Below are positions 7,889 through 16,936 of a stretch of 30,777 nt of DNA, in pieces. Below the pieces are notes generated by a model that worked only from the letters and a program-made list of their open reading frames with translations, was not told where the DNA came from and ran no database searches. The first letter of the stretch is position 1. Each line of letters opens with the position of its first letter. This DNA comes from SKVR01 sp037441525. GTDB lineage: Bacteria > Bacteroidota > Bacteroidia > Bacteroidales > UBA7960. The stretch spans positions 1-30,777 of the forward strand of contig JBBISA010000050.1 in the NCBI GenBank assembly GCA_037441525.1. Direction: 5' to 3'. The position numbers and the translations under genes were made by a program.

Positions 7889-8134
7889 GCAGGGGTTACA
7901 ACACATATTCTCTGACTTAGGGCTGTTTACAGGTTTTTTAGAAAAAATTATCTGTGGGTATTATATTTTTGCCTTAACATTTTTCGGGGTAAACAGAAAA
8001 CATTTCTACCCCGGTTGGTGTTTCAAAAGTACCGTTCTGTCTAAGGTTTTAAAAATAATCTTACAGGGAAACAAAAGAAAGATTGCCCGGTTTAACCGGT
8101 TTTTTTATGCAAAATTTTTGACTTAAACAACGAT
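7889..8134 (+). other. Leader region of the mrp operon
   Basis: No gene is supported here; the open frame across it starts inside the terminator. TATTTTTG at 7964-7971 fits the Bacteroidota -7 box but lacks a good -33 TTG. A short dyad, CCGGTT-T-AACCGG (8087-8099), followed by seven T residues, lies 36 nt before the mrpA start. It could be a weak hairpin terminator or an operator. Confidence 0.4.
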
Positions 8135-10435
8135 ATGACCACAGGTTTGTTTTTGCTTGTTCTGCTAATTATTGCCACAATTGCCCCTTTCACAAGGAGG
8201 TTTCTTGGAAATATGGCAGGCTGGATTTATGCTATCTGGCCGTTTATCGGCCTGCTGTATTACCTAAGCAAATTGCCCGTCATACATCAGGGATTTGTAA
8301 TCAGGGAAAGCTATGAATGGCTTCCATCAATGGGTATCAATTTTTCTTTTTATGTTGATGGATTTAGTTTGCTTTTTAGCCTCCTTGTGCTTGGTATTGG
8401 CTCATTTATTATGGTGTATGCAGGTTATTATATGCGGTCATATCCTATGAAAGGAAGGTTTCTGGGGTATTTGTTGCTGTTTATGACAGCCATGCAAGGA
8501 ATTGTGGTTTCAGGTAACCTGCTTACATTGTTTGTTTTTTGGGAATTAACCAGCGTTAGTTCCTACCTGCTGATAGGATATTACCATGAGAAACCTGAAG
8601 CCCGAAGTTCTGCTCTTCAGGCTCTTCTCATTACTGGGTTTGGTGGCCTTGCCTTGCTGGGCGGGTTTGTTCTTTTATCCATTCCTTATGGAAGTTACGA
8701 AATCGCCGATCTTCTTGCCAACCCCGGGCTTATCAAAAACAGCAATCTTTATCTTCCGGCATTACTGCTTATATTGGTTGGTGCATTTACCAAGTCGGCA
8801 CAGTTTCCTTTTCATTTCTGGTTGCCCGGGGCAATGACTGCCCCCTCGCCGGTTTCGGCGTTTTTGCACTCAGCTACCATGGTTAAAGCCGGAGTATTTT
8901 TATTGGCAAGGCTCAATCCGGTTTTGGGCGGAACAGAATACTGGACCTACATTCTCACTATTACAGGGGTAACCACAATGTTCGTTGGGGCCTGGATTAG
9001 TGTTACACAAACCGACCTGAAGCGGATATTGGCCTACACAACGGTTAGCGCATTGGGTACTCTTGTCCTGCTAATTGGTACAGGTACCGAATACGCCGTA
9101 AATGCCGCCATTATTTTCCTTCTTGTGCACGCCCTTTACAAAGGTACGTTGTTCATGATGGCAGGTAATATTGAAAAGAAAACCGGCACACGGGATATAC
9201 GTTATTTGGGGGGGCTTTTTAAATATATGCCTTTTGCGGGTGTAATAATGATAATGGCCCTGGTATCAATGGCCGGGATACCGCCCATGCTCGGCTTTTT
9301 AGGTAAGGAATTAATTTATGAAGCCAGTGTTGCTGCACCCAAAGCTCACCTGTTCATTCTTGCACTTGGTTTCATAACTAATATGATCCTGGTGTACCTC
9401 TCACTCAGGCTTACTTTTGATATTTTCTGGGGGCGTGAACCTGCCTACTCCAAAATTCCCAAAGAACCATCCCTTTCACTTATAATAGGACCTTTTTTCC
9501 TGGTTTTAATAAGTTTATTGATGGGTTTATTTCCATCGTACATGGCAAACCCACTTACAACCAAGGCCATTACTGCCATAAGTCCAACCCACGATGCCAT
9601 CGTTCTGAAAATATGGCATGGATTCAATCTTGTATTGGGGTTGTCAGTTCTTACCATGGTTGCCGGATTCTTCGCTTTCCGATACAGACATTCGATTTTA
9701 CCGATCATTGACCGTATTAATATCAAATTGTTCAGAAAAGAGTTTACCCGAATATTTTTCAATATGCTCGATGGCTTCCTCTATTTTACCAAGCGAAAAA
9801 CCAAAACCCTTCAGCATGGTTATCATCGATTCTACCTGATGACCATTTTTGTTGTTGCATCAATACTTGTTTGGGTAATGATCTGGAAAGCCGATCCGCT
9901 GGTTATTGAACTCGACTTTTCGGCAATGCCACTTAATCTGGTTGCCATAGTGGTACTGATTATTGCAGCTACATTTTCGGCAGTGGCATCGCGCTCAAGG
10001 GTAGTATCACTTATATCAATGGGTGTTATCGGATTTGGCATTACTATTATATTTATTGTCTACAGTGGTGTTGACCTTGCAATAACCATGATAATGGTTG
10101 AAACTCTGATGGTTATCCTGGCTATGGCAGTAGTCTACCATTTACCCAGATACAAAGACCTCTCGACCACGGGTGCCCGAATGCGCGATGCACTGGTAGC
10201 AACAGTTGTGGGTACTTTTTTTATGGTTCTGGTTCTACAGGCAGGCACTTCATCCCTCGAAACCCCAATCTCGGAATACTTTAAGCAGGTAAGCTATACA
10301 ATGGCTTACGGGCAGAATATTGTTAATGTTATACTTGTTGATTTCAGGGCGCTTGATACGCTTGGGGAAATTACTGTTCTGGCAGTAGCAGCCCTGGGTA
10401 TTTTCGCAATTATTAAACTGGGTAAAAAGGACTAA
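8135..10435 (+). CDS. mrpA: Mrp-type Na+/H+ antiporter subunit A
   Basis: A 766-residue polytopic membrane protein, the largest Mrp subunit, homologous to NuoL of complex I. The proton-pumping core holds the expected charged residues: Glu137 (FVFWELTSVSSYLL), Lys220 (GAFTKSAQFPFHFWLPGAM), His245 and Lys251 (SAFLHSATMVKAG). After about residue 550 follow the extra helices of full-length MrpA, the MbhD/MbhE-like segments, with GVDLAITMIMVETLMVILAM and YGQNIVNVILVDFRALDTLG. Length matches MrpA (about 770-800). It is the first gene of a complete seven-gene operon; mrpB starts 5 nt after its stop. The complex exchanges cytoplasmic Na+ for external H+ and supports pH and salt homeostasis. Confidence 0.95.
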   Translation: MTTGLFLLVLLIIATIAPFTRRFLGNMAGWIYAIWPFIGLLYYLSKLPVIHQGFVIRESYEWLPSMGINFSFYVDGFSLLFSLLVLGIGSFIMVYAGYYMRSYPMKGRFLGYLLLFMTAMQGIVVSGNLLTLFVFWELTSVSSYLLIGYYHEKPEARSSALQALLITGFGGLALLGGFVLLSIPYGSYEIADLLANPGLIKNSNLYLPALLLILVGAFTKSAQFPFHFWLPGAMTAPSPVSAFLHSATMVKAGVFLLARLNPVLGGTEYWTYILTITGVTTMFVGAWISVTQTDLKRILAYTTVSALGTLVLLIGTGTEYAVNAAIIFLLVHALYKGTLFMMAGNIEKKTGTRDIRYLGGLFKYMPFAGVIMIMALVSMAGIPPMLGFLGKELIYEASVAAPKAHLFILALGFITNMILVYLSLRLTFDIFWGREPAYSKIPKEPSLSLIIGPFFLVLISLLMGLFPSYMANPLTTKAITAISPTHDAIVLKIWHGFNLVLGLSVLTMVAGFFAFRYRHSILPIIDRINIKLFRKEFTRIFFNMLDGFLYFTKRKTKTLQHGYHRFYLMTIFVVASILVWVMIWKADPLVIELDFSAMPLNLVAIVVLIIAATFSAVASRSRVVSLISMGVIGFGITIIFIVYSGVDLAITMIMVETLMVILAMAVVYHLPRYKDLSTTGARMRDALVATVVGTFFMVLVLQAGTSSLETPISEYFKQVSYTMAYGQNIVNVILVDFRALDTLGEITVLAVAALGIFAIIKLGKKD

Positions 10436-10440
10436 ACACT

Positions 10441-10857
10441 ATGGAATCAATTATTTTGAAAATAGCAGCCCGTCATTTGAAACCCCTTCTGATATTGGTA
10501 TCGCTTGTGGTACTTTATCGCGGACACAATGAGCCGGGAGGCGGATTTATTGGAGGATTGATACTTGGTTCTGCATATATATTATATGCTATGGCGTTTG
10601 GTGTGGCCTACACCACCCAAAACCTTAGATTTAGTCCCCTAGTCATTACCGTTACAGGTTTATTGATAGCTGCTTTGAGTGGTTTACCCGCTGTATGGAA
10701 ATCAAACCCATACATGACAGGTCAATGGGCCACTTTGCTAAAGGGTACAATGCTTGAGCTCAAGCTCGGCACCCCCTTGCTTTTCGATGTTGGTGTTTAT
10801 TTTACGGTAGCCGGTATGCTTACACTGGTTACTTTTTCAATAATGGAGGAAGAGTGA
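10441..10857 (+). CDS. mrpB: Mrp-type Na+/H+ antiporter subunit B
   Basis: A 138-residue membrane protein with about four transmembrane helices. It carries the MnhB/MrpB signatures RGHNEPGGGFIGGLILGSAY (from 28) and GTPLLFDVGVYFTVAGML near the C-terminus. It is an essential membrane subunit of the Mrp antiporter. It lies 5 nt after mrpA and one base before mrpC, so translation is likely coupled. Confidence 0.94.
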   Translation: MESIILKIAARHLKPLLILVSLVVLYRGHNEPGGGFIGGLILGSAYILYAMAFGVAYTTQNLRFSPLVITVTGLLIAALSGLPAVWKSNPYMTGQWATLLKGTMLELKLGTPLLFDVGVYFTVAGMLTLVTFSIMEEE

Positions 10858-10858
10858 A

Positions 10859-11200
10859 ATGTTGTTTCTACTGGCAATTTTAATAGGAGTATTGTATGGA
10901 GCGGCTGTTTATATGCTACTGCGTCGCAATATATTTAAGCTGATACTTGGATTGATCTTTCTGGGGCATGCCACCAATTTGCTGATTTTTGTAGCAGGTG
11001 GTCTTACCAGTTCTAAACCTGCTTTTTTGCGGGGAGTGGCAGGGGAAACCATCGGAATGTCCGATCCTTTGCCTCAGGCGCTGATTCTTACAGCAATAGT
11101 GATCGGGCTGGGTGTAACTGCTTTTGCCCTTACGCTGGTTTATCGTTTTTATAAAGTAACCAAAACAGTTGATTTTGATCAGCTTTCAGACCACGAATAG
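10859..11200 (+). CDS. mrpC: Mrp-type Na+/H+ antiporter subunit C
   Basis: A 113-residue protein with three predicted helices, homologous to NuoK. The NuoK/MrpC signatures are LGLIFLGHATNLLIFVAGG and SDPLPQALILTAIVIGLGVT. It sits between mrpB (1-nt gap) and mrpD (4-nt gap). In complex I the NuoK fold contributes to the proton path next to the antiporter-like subunits, and the same position is expected in Mrp. Confidence 0.94.
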   Translation: MLFLLAILIGVLYGAAVYMLLRRNIFKLILGLIFLGHATNLLIFVAGGLTSSKPAFLRGVAGETIGMSDPLPQALILTAIVIGLGVTAFALTLVYRFYKVTKTVDFDQLSDHE

Positions 11201-11204
11201 CAAT

Positions 11205-12680
11205 ATGATACTAATACTTCCTATTATTCTGCCGCTTTTATTTATGGTGGTACTCATATTTACCCGCCGGTATCTTATTTTTCAGCAGGGGTTCAGTATT
11301 TTTTCCAGTATTATCCTTACCATCATCAGTCTTGTTATTCTGATTGACGTAAACCGAAATGGAATATTGGTAATGCAGGCAGGAAGCTGGGTAGCACCTT
11401 ATGGAATAACTCTTGTGGTCGATATTTTCTCCGCGGTTCTTATGCTCACCACAAGTTTCGTATCGGTGGTTATAATGATTTACTCGCCTGGTTTTATCGA
11501 CCGCGAGCGGCAAACTACCGGTTACTATCCGCTTGCTTTCAGTTTGCTTATGGGGGTGAATGGCGCATTTATTACAGGCGACTTGTTTAATATGTACGTT
11601 TGGTACGAAGTAATGCTAACATCTTCGTTTGTACTGATTGCCCTTGGCGGTAGCCCTGAGCAATTGCGTGGTTCCATCAAGTATATTTCCATCAACTTTG
11701 TTGCTTCAATATTCTTTGTATCAGCCATAGGGGTGCTTTACGGGCAAACAGGTACCCTCAACATGGCCGATTTGGCCAGTAAGATGCGCCATTGGGAAAA
11801 CGATACCTATATAAACAGTGCGCTTATGTTGTTTTTTATTGCTTTCAGTATAAAATCGGCACTTGTTCCCTTCTTTTTCTGGCTGCCTGCCTCTTACCAC
11901 ACTCCGCCAATTGCCGTAACTGCCCTGTTTGCCGGTACCCTCACCAAAGTGGGTGTTTATACCATTTTTAGGTTTTATAGCTTGTTTGTTGTGTTCGATG
12001 TAATCTTCTGGAAAATATTTATACTCACACTGGCTGGGTTTACAATGCTTATTGGGGTTCTCATGGCCGCATCGCAATACGATATCAGGAAAATTCTTTC
12101 CTTTCATATCATCAGTCAGGTGGGCTACATGGTGATGGGGATTGCCATTTTTACCGTTGCAGGTATTGCCGGAGCACTTTATTTTACAGTACACAATATG
12201 CTTTCCAAAACTGCCACATTCCTGGCGGGAGGGCTGGTATTTCAGCGGGCAGGCAGGTACGATCTGAAGTGTCTGGGTGGTTTATACAAAACCAGTCCTT
12301 TGCTTGCCGTGCTGTTTTTTGTTCCGGCACTTTCTTTGGCAGGCATACCCCCAACTCCAGGTTTTTTTGGGAAATTCTTTCTGGTAAAAGGTGGTTTTGA
12401 AGCCGGAGATTACCTTATCACTGCCGTGGCAATTATTACCGGCTTGTTCACCCTCTTTTCCATGGTGAAAATTTGGAATGAAGCATATTGGAAAAAACAA
12501 CCTGAGAATATTGATATCAATGGGAGGGTTCATCCACTAACAACCATTGCCACCGGCCTACTGGTTGTAGCCATTCTTGCACTCGGCATATTTGCCGGAC
12601 CTGCCATCGAAATTGCCACAGAAGCTGGTATTCAAATGACCAATCCTGCCTTGTATATTGATGCTGTTTTAGGTAGATGA
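11205..12680 (+). CDS. mrpD: Mrp-type Na+/H+ antiporter subunit D
   Basis: A 491-residue NuoN/NuoM-like antiporter subunit with about 14 transmembrane helices. The proton-path residues are present: Glu135 (NMYVWYEVMLTSSFVLIALG), Lys217 (AFSIKSALVPFFFWLPASYH) and Lys248 (AGTLTKVGVYTIF), together with HNMLSKTATFLAGG and LAGIPPTPGFFGKFFL. The open frame extends upstream into mrpC; ATG 11205 was chosen because it gives MILILPIILPLLF, the normal hydrophobic start, and only a 4-nt gap after the mrpC stop. With MrpA it forms the ion-translocating pair of the complex. Confidence 0.95.
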   Translation: MILILPIILPLLFMVVLIFTRRYLIFQQGFSIFSSIILTIISLVILIDVNRNGILVMQAGSWVAPYGITLVVDIFSAVLMLTTSFVSVVIMIYSPGFIDRERQTTGYYPLAFSLLMGVNGAFITGDLFNMYVWYEVMLTSSFVLIALGGSPEQLRGSIKYISINFVASIFFVSAIGVLYGQTGTLNMADLASKMRHWENDTYINSALMLFFIAFSIKSALVPFFFWLPASYHTPPIAVTALFAGTLTKVGVYTIFRFYSLFVVFDVIFWKIFILTLAGFTMLIGVLMAASQYDIRKILSFHIISQVGYMVMGIAIFTVAGIAGALYFTVHNMLSKTATFLAGGLVFQRAGRYDLKCLGGLYKTSPLLAVLFFVPALSLAGIPPTPGFFGKFFLVKGGFEAGDYLITAVAIITGLFTLFSMVKIWNEAYWKKQPENIDINGRVHPLTTIATGLLVVAILALGIFAGPAIEIATEAGIQMTNPALYIDAVLGR

Positions 12681-12711
12681 ATATTTTAAACCCATAAAAA
12701 GAATTTTTCAA

Positions 12712-13059
12712 ATGAGAAAATTTATACAATTCTGGGTAAGGTTTTTCAGAGCAATTCTGTTTGTGTTTTATTACCTGAATGAACTTGTGCTTTCGAGCCT
12801 TTATGTTGCCTGGGATATTATTACTCCTACCGATCTTATGAAACCGGGTATTGTTGAAGTCCCTGTTGACCTGAACACCGATACGGCCATAATTGCCTTT
12901 GCCAATCTTATTTCAATGACTCCCGGAAGCCTTACCATGGATATGAGCCCCGACAAAAAGAAAATATATGTGCATGCAATGTATCTGCACGACAAGAAAA
13001 AGTTTATTGATAAAATGAAAAACGAACTTGAACATAAAATCAGACAGATTTTTGAGTAG
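12712..13059 (+). CDS. mrpE: Mrp-type Na+/H+ antiporter subunit E
   Basis: A 115-residue protein with two N-terminal hydrophobic segments (FRAILFVFYYLNELVLSSLY) and a soluble C-terminal domain containing LNTDTAIIAFANLISMTPGS and KKIYVHAMYL, the typical MnhE/MrpE pattern. It is shorter than the ~160-residue Bacillus form because the N-terminal helical portion is reduced. It lies 31 nt after mrpD and 52 nt before mrpF. Confidence 0.9.
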   Translation: MRKFIQFWVRFFRAILFVFYYLNELVLSSLYVAWDIITPTDLMKPGIVEVPVDLNTDTAIIAFANLISMTPGSLTMDMSPDKKKIYVHAMYLHDKKKFIDKMKNELEHKIRQIFE

Positions 13060-13111
13060 TATTTAGTACTTTTTATTGCATGATTGCAATACATAAACAA
13101 ACGATTTAGTT

Positions 13112-13402
13112 ATGGAAATGATAACATCGCCGGTTTTGACCGTGGCAGTTTATATAAGTTTTTTCAGCATTACCATAAGTATGTTCCTGGGCTTGTACAG
13201 GTTGCTTCTTGGCCCTACACTGCCCGACAGGATTGTGGTAATGGATCTCATAGCATCGCTTGTGATTGGTTTAACAGTTACCTACACCATGGCTACCGGG
13301 CAAACCGTTTTTCTTAATGTTGCCGTGGCAGTTGCCCTGCTGGTGTTTATGGGTAATATTGCTTTTGCTAAATTTTTAATCAGGAGGATAAGAAAATGGT
13401 AG
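13112..13402 (+). CDS. mrpF: Mrp-type Na+/H+ antiporter subunit F
   Basis: A 96-residue, three-helix membrane protein with the MrpF signature LLGPTLPDRIVVMDLIASLV followed by TGQTVFLNVAVAVALLVFMG. The conserved Asp residues of the PDRIVVMD segment are intact. Its last 7 nt overlap the start of mrpG in another frame, which suggests translational coupling. Confidence 0.93.
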   Translation: MEMITSPVLTVAVYISFFSITISMFLGLYRLLLGPTLPDRIVVMDLIASLVIGLTVTYTMATGQTVFLNVAVAVALLVFMGNIAFAKFLIRRIRKW

Positions 13403-13764
13403 AATGGATTGCTGCTTTTTTACTGATTACCGGTTCACTGTTCATGCTTGTGGCAGCAATAGGGGTGGTAAAGCTTCCTGATGTTTATATGCGAATGCAT
13501 GCCATAACAAAGGCTGCATCGCTTGGCGCATTGCTTATGCTTGCCGCCGTTTCCTTAGTTTATGTGCAATGGATCGTTATTGTGGAAGCCCTAATGGTGA
13601 TCGTATTTATTATTCTAACGGCACCTGTTGCATCGCATATGATAGCAAAAGCGGCCCATCAGGCTAAGATGCCCAAGGGTGAAGGATATGTTATGGATGA
13701 ACTTGAAGATGCTGAAAAAAAATCATCGGAAGGTAAACAGGAATCTTCACCTGAAAAGTCTTAG
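13396..13764 (+). CDS. mrpG: Mrp-type Na+/H+ antiporter subunit G
   Basis: A 122-residue protein with three helices and the MnhG/MrpG signature GVVKLPDVYMRMHAITKAAS, ending in a charged tail (DAEKKSSEGKQESSPEKS). It is the last gene of the mrp operon. Its TAG stop overlaps the TAA stop of the convergent GNAT gene, so the two coding regions share 4 bp and leave no room for a dedicated terminator. Confidence 0.93.
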   Translation: MVEWIAAFLLITGSLFMLVAAIGVVKLPDVYMRMHAITKAASLGALLMLAAVSLVYVQWIVIVEALMVIVFIILTAPVASHMIAKAAHQAKMPKGEGYVMDELEDAEKKSSEGKQESSPEKS

Positions 13765-14468
13765 GATAGTTTTACCCAGCTAACTGAGCGGTCGAATACC
13801 AATCCAAGTTTTTCGAGAAGGCTTATGGATTGCTTGTTCTGTGGCTCAACATTTACAAATACGGGCATTCCTTTCTCACGTTTTGCATTGATAAGGGTTC
13901 TGAAAACTGCCTCTCCAATCCCTTTGCCCCTGTATTCTGAAAGGACATTTAAAAAACCCAATGAGCCATCATCATGGGTCAAGCCCCAGCCGGCAAGTTT
14001 ATCGTCAATCCAGATACCGGCGCTTATGTCGCGTTCCAGACGCTCTACAATATATTCTTCCGAGGTAAAATCCTTGTATGAAGAATTGTGGAATATGAAT
14101 TTCGCCTGCGATTTATCCAGAAATGTTGAACTTTTTTCCGATAGGGCAACTTCAATTTCATCGGGAAGGTAGTAGCGATTTGTAAATAGTTTCCATTCAA
14201 TTCTATGCCTGACTTTTAATTGAGGTATCATCCACTCCTCAACATTGGCAAAATAAAGAGTTTCAAAATTCAGCTTCTCGAGCAAAACGGCCAAATCATC
14301 AGACGAATGAACCGACATATAAGCCCATTTGAAATCACTTGTACCTGTAATAATAAGTGAGTCGTTTTCAATTAAGTACTTCTCAGCACGATAATTCTGG
14401 AAAAAACCCAAAACGGGCAGGTTGGCTATGGGATTCTTCTTCAGTATTTCAATCACTTCCTTTTGCAT
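13761..14468 (-). CDS. GNAT-family N-acetyltransferase
   Basis: A 235-residue protein whose C-terminal third is a GNAT (FR47-like) domain. Acetyl-CoA-binding motif A reads FLNVLSEYRGKGIGEAVFRT, with RGKGIG at 180-185, and motif B-like PVFVNVEPQNKQSISLLEKL follows. The first ~120 residues form a separate domain of unknown role with many aromatic residues. The acceptor substrate is unknown. The gene converges on mrpG with a 4-bp stop-stop overlap and lies 68 nt downstream in transcription order from the aminotransferase, so it may share that transcript. Confidence 0.82.
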   Translation of the reverse strand: MQKEVIEILKKNPIANLPVLGFFQNYRAEKYLIENDSLIITGTSDFKWAYMSVHSSDDLAVLLEKLNFETLYFANVEEWMIPQLKVRHRIEWKLFTNRYYLPDEIEVALSEKSSTFLDKSQAKFIFHNSSYKDFTSEEYIVERLERDISAGIWIDDKLAGWGLTHDDGSLGFLNVLSEYRGKGIGEAVFRTLINAKREKGMPVFVNVEPQNKQSISLLEKLGLVFDRSVSWVKLS

Positions 14469-14536
14469 AACTTCCTGTATTTAGTTCTTAAAAGTAAATT
14501 ATCTGCCCAATCCGGGCAATAAATTGCTTTATTATC

Positions 14537-15721
14537 TTAATGATTTTTATCAATTGCAATCCGGATTGCCTCGCAGGCATCCAAAAGCTGTTTTTCACTT
14601 ATGATCAGTGGAGGTGCAATTCGCAGGCAGTTGGGCGCAAAAAGGAACCAGTCGGTAATTACGCCAAGTTCAACAAGGCTATCAATAACAGCCTTGTTTG
14701 TTTCAAAGCTCCCAAACTCAACAGCAAGCATTAATCCCTTTCCTCTGATAGATAAAATGGCAGGATGGGTAAGGTTTTTCCTGAACACCTTTTCAAGTTC
14801 TGAAGCGTTTTCCCACAATTTTTCCCTGATAATTATGCTGAAATTTGCATGGGCAGCAGCGGCACAAACTGCATTGCCTCCAAAAGTGGTAATATGGCCC
14901 AACACCGGGCTGTGGGTAAGACATTCCATTATTTCGGCAGAGGAGACAAAGGCCCCCAACGGCATCCCTCCACCAAATCCTTTGGCCAGTAACAAAACAT
15001 CGGGGACTATACCGAAATGCTCAAATCCCCATAATTTTCCTGTTCTGCCACAGCCGGCCTGTATTTCATCAAGGATCAGCAATGTGCCTGTTTCAGTACA
15101 CCGTTGCCTGAGTTGTTGCATATAATCACGCGAAGGGACAATAGCACCGGCTTCTCCCTGTATTGTTTCAGCAATAACAGCCGCCGTTTGGGTTGTGATA
15201 AAACTAAGATGTAATGGGTTATTGAAATCGATAAACCTGATGCCAGGCAACAATGGCCTGAAGGCCTTTTTCATTGTTTCATCGCCCATTATGCTGAGCG
15301 AACCCTGGGTGCTGCCATGGTAGGCATTGCAAAAGGCAACAATCTCATGCCGGCCTGTATAGCGTTTGGCAAGTTTCATGGCTCCTTCGGTGGCTTCGGT
15401 GCCCGAGTTTACAAGGTAAACACTGTTTAGGTGGGTTGGCAAATTATTGCATAAAAGTTTGGCCAGCTGCACCTGTGGCCCTTGCACAAATTCGCCATAC
15501 ACCATAAGGTGGGCATAGGTTTCGGCTTGTTTTTTTATGGCTTCAACAACTTCGGGATTGCAATGACCAGTATTGCTTACCGATATACCTGAGATAAGAT
15601 CCAAATATTTCTTGCCATCAGGGCCATACATATAAACTCCTGAAGCTCTTTCTATTTCCACCGCCATTGGGGCAGGCGATGTTTGGGCCAGATTTTGGAA
15701 GAATATTTGCCGGTTGTTCAT
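14537..15721 (-). CDS. Class III PLP-dependent aminotransferase (acetylornithine/ornithine aminotransferase-like)
   Basis: A 394-residue fold-type I PLP enzyme of aminotransferase class III. The PLP lysine is Lys247 in LLLAKGFGGGMPLGAF, the pyridine-nitrogen Asp is Asp218 in LLILDEIQAGCGRTG, and phosphate-binding SGTEATEGAMKLAKRY begins at 106. AYHGSTQGSLS near 133 and QGEAGAI near 188 are also typical. ArgD or RocD activity, or another omega-aminotransferase role, is possible; no arginine-pathway gene lies nearby to decide. The ATG at 15721 gives a normal family start. It is upstream of the GNAT gene on the same strand. Confidence 0.85.
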   Translation of the reverse strand: MNNRQIFFQNLAQTSPAPMAVEIERASGVYMYGPDGKKYLDLISGISVSNTGHCNPEVVEAIKKQAETYAHLMVYGEFVQGPQVQLAKLLCNNLPTHLNSVYLVNSGTEATEGAMKLAKRYTGRHEIVAFCNAYHGSTQGSLSIMGDETMKKAFRPLLPGIRFIDFNNPLHLSFITTQTAAVIAETIQGEAGAIVPSRDYMQQLRQRCTETGTLLILDEIQAGCGRTGKLWGFEHFGIVPDVLLLAKGFGGGMPLGAFVSSAEIMECLTHSPVLGHITTFGGNAVCAAAAHANFSIIIREKLWENASELEKVFRKNLTHPAILSIRGKGLMLAVEFGSFETNKAVIDSLVELGVITDWFLFAPNCLRIAPPLIISEKQLLDACEAIRIAIDKNH

Positions 15722-16194
15722 ACTCCATCAAATTACATGCACCGTAAAGTTAGACATATTAACCGAAATTGAAATCTGCCGAAAGTAAGTTGTTTACCTT
15801 CTGTTTTTTCACCTGAGATTTACAGAAATATTTACTTTTGGGCAAGATGAAAAGAATATTTGGCCGGAAAAAAAATAATTTAATCGAAGATAAAGGGGTT
15901 TGGTAAAGTGCAGATATTTTTAAGTGTTGTTAAGTGATTAACATCCCCAATTTTTTTTATTTTTGCACCGCGTAAAAAATAACAGGCACAAAATTGCTCT
16001 TTTTAATTGGCTTTGTAAAAATCTGCTCCATGTATTTTTCTTAAATTAGCAGGCTGTTGGCCTTTGAGTATAAAGCTTTGTTGGTCATGATGTTATGTTT
16101 CTGGTGATGAGATTTAAATAGAAAATAATAAGAGTTGGAAAACTCATAAACTATAAAATATAGTAAACCCTAATAATACTAAACGCTTTAAGTT
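15722..16194. other. 473-bp intergenic region upstream of the V-ATPase operon
   Basis: No coding frame or structured RNA was recognised. The region must serve the divergent aminotransferase and V-ATPase operons. It contains the dyad/-7 cluster at 15920-15965 and a second possible plus-strand -7 box, TACTTTTG, at 15833-15840. If transcription starts near 15972, the V-ATPase mRNA has a leader of about 220 nt with no feature I recognise. Confidence 0.45.
15920..15965 (+). promoter_or_regulatory. Candidate V-ATPase promoter with upstream dyad
   Basis: TATTTTTG (15958-15965) fits the Bacteroidota -7 box. No TTG stands at -33. Instead there are two TTAAGTG copies exactly 10 bp apart (15920, 15930), the second within a perfect dyad TGTTAA-GTGA-TTAACA (15928-15943) centred near -35. 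This resembles an activator site replacing a weak -33 element. The function is inferred. Confidence 0.4.
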
Positions 16195-16812
16195 ATGCAA
16201 ACAAAACTTCAGGAATTAACCGAAAAGATTTATCAGGAAGGTGTTTCAAAGGCCAGGGAGGAAGGCGATAAACTTTTAAACACTGCACGTACCGAAGCCG
16301 ACCATATTCTTGCTCAGGCTAACAAAAGGGCCGATGAAATCGTAAAAAATGCTGAAAAACAAGCAGGGGAATTAAAACAAAATTCTCTTAATGAACTTCA
16401 GCTTTCTGCCCGTCAGTTCATTTCCGATACACGTCAGAAAATTGTGGGCATGCTCGAAACAAAGGCCATTTCTCCTGAAGTTAAAGGGGCTTTCAAATCA
16501 GAAGATTTTACCCGCGAGCTTATTCAGACACTGGTTAAGAACTGGAATCCTAAGGGCGATGCTGCTGTTGATGTGAAAGTATTGCTGCCTGCCGAAAAGC
16601 AACAGGAATTGGAAGCCTTCTTCAAGGGAAAAGTTTCGCAGGTTTTAGGTGCTGGGGTTGAAGTAGCCTATAGCGATAAAATTGCAGGTGGGTTTAAAAT
16701 CGGGCCTAAAGATGGTGGATACCTGATCAGCTTTTCTGACGACGATTTCGATAATCTTTTCCGCGGCTATCTCAGACCCCGACTCGTTGAAATGCTTTTC
16801 GGAAAAGAATAA
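16195..16812 (+). CDS. atpE: V-type ATPase subunit E
   Basis: A 205-residue peripheral-stalk subunit. The N-terminal ~75 residues are a long charged coiled coil (KAREEGDKLLNTARTEADHI, then ANKRADEIVKNAEKQAGELK), and the C-terminal half is the globular E domain ending YLRPRLVEMLFGKE. It connects the A3B3 head to the membrane and opens the V-ATPase operon. E subunits normally pair with a G/H coiled-coil partner, and no gene for one is visible here. A 124-nt gap separates it from the DUF2764 gene. Confidence 0.9.
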   Translation: MQTKLQELTEKIYQEGVSKAREEGDKLLNTARTEADHILAQANKRADEIVKNAEKQAGELKQNSLNELQLSARQFISDTRQKIVGMLETKAISPEVKGAFKSEDFTRELIQTLVKNWNPKGDAAVDVKVLLPAEKQQELEAFFKGKVSQVLGAGVEVAYSDKIAGGFKIGPKDGGYLISFSDDDFDNLFRGYLRPRLVEMLFGKE

Positions 16813-16936
16813 AGAATGGGGATACCTTATTTAATCTTCAATGATAACTGGTTGAACCGTATATACTAATAAAGGTATGAATACAAATTCCCATAGCATT
16901 TTATCTGAAAAGCCATCTAATTTAAAACCCTGAAAA

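Noticed and set aside
7878..8126. Open frame of 82 codons upstream of mrpA
   Set aside because: It begins with GTG inside a terminator hairpin and runs through the T-rich leader; no recognisable family.
14504..14518. Hairpin TGCCC-N5-GGGCA after the aminotransferase gene
   Set aside because: Only 5 bp of stem and no T-run directly after it; too weak to call as a terminator.
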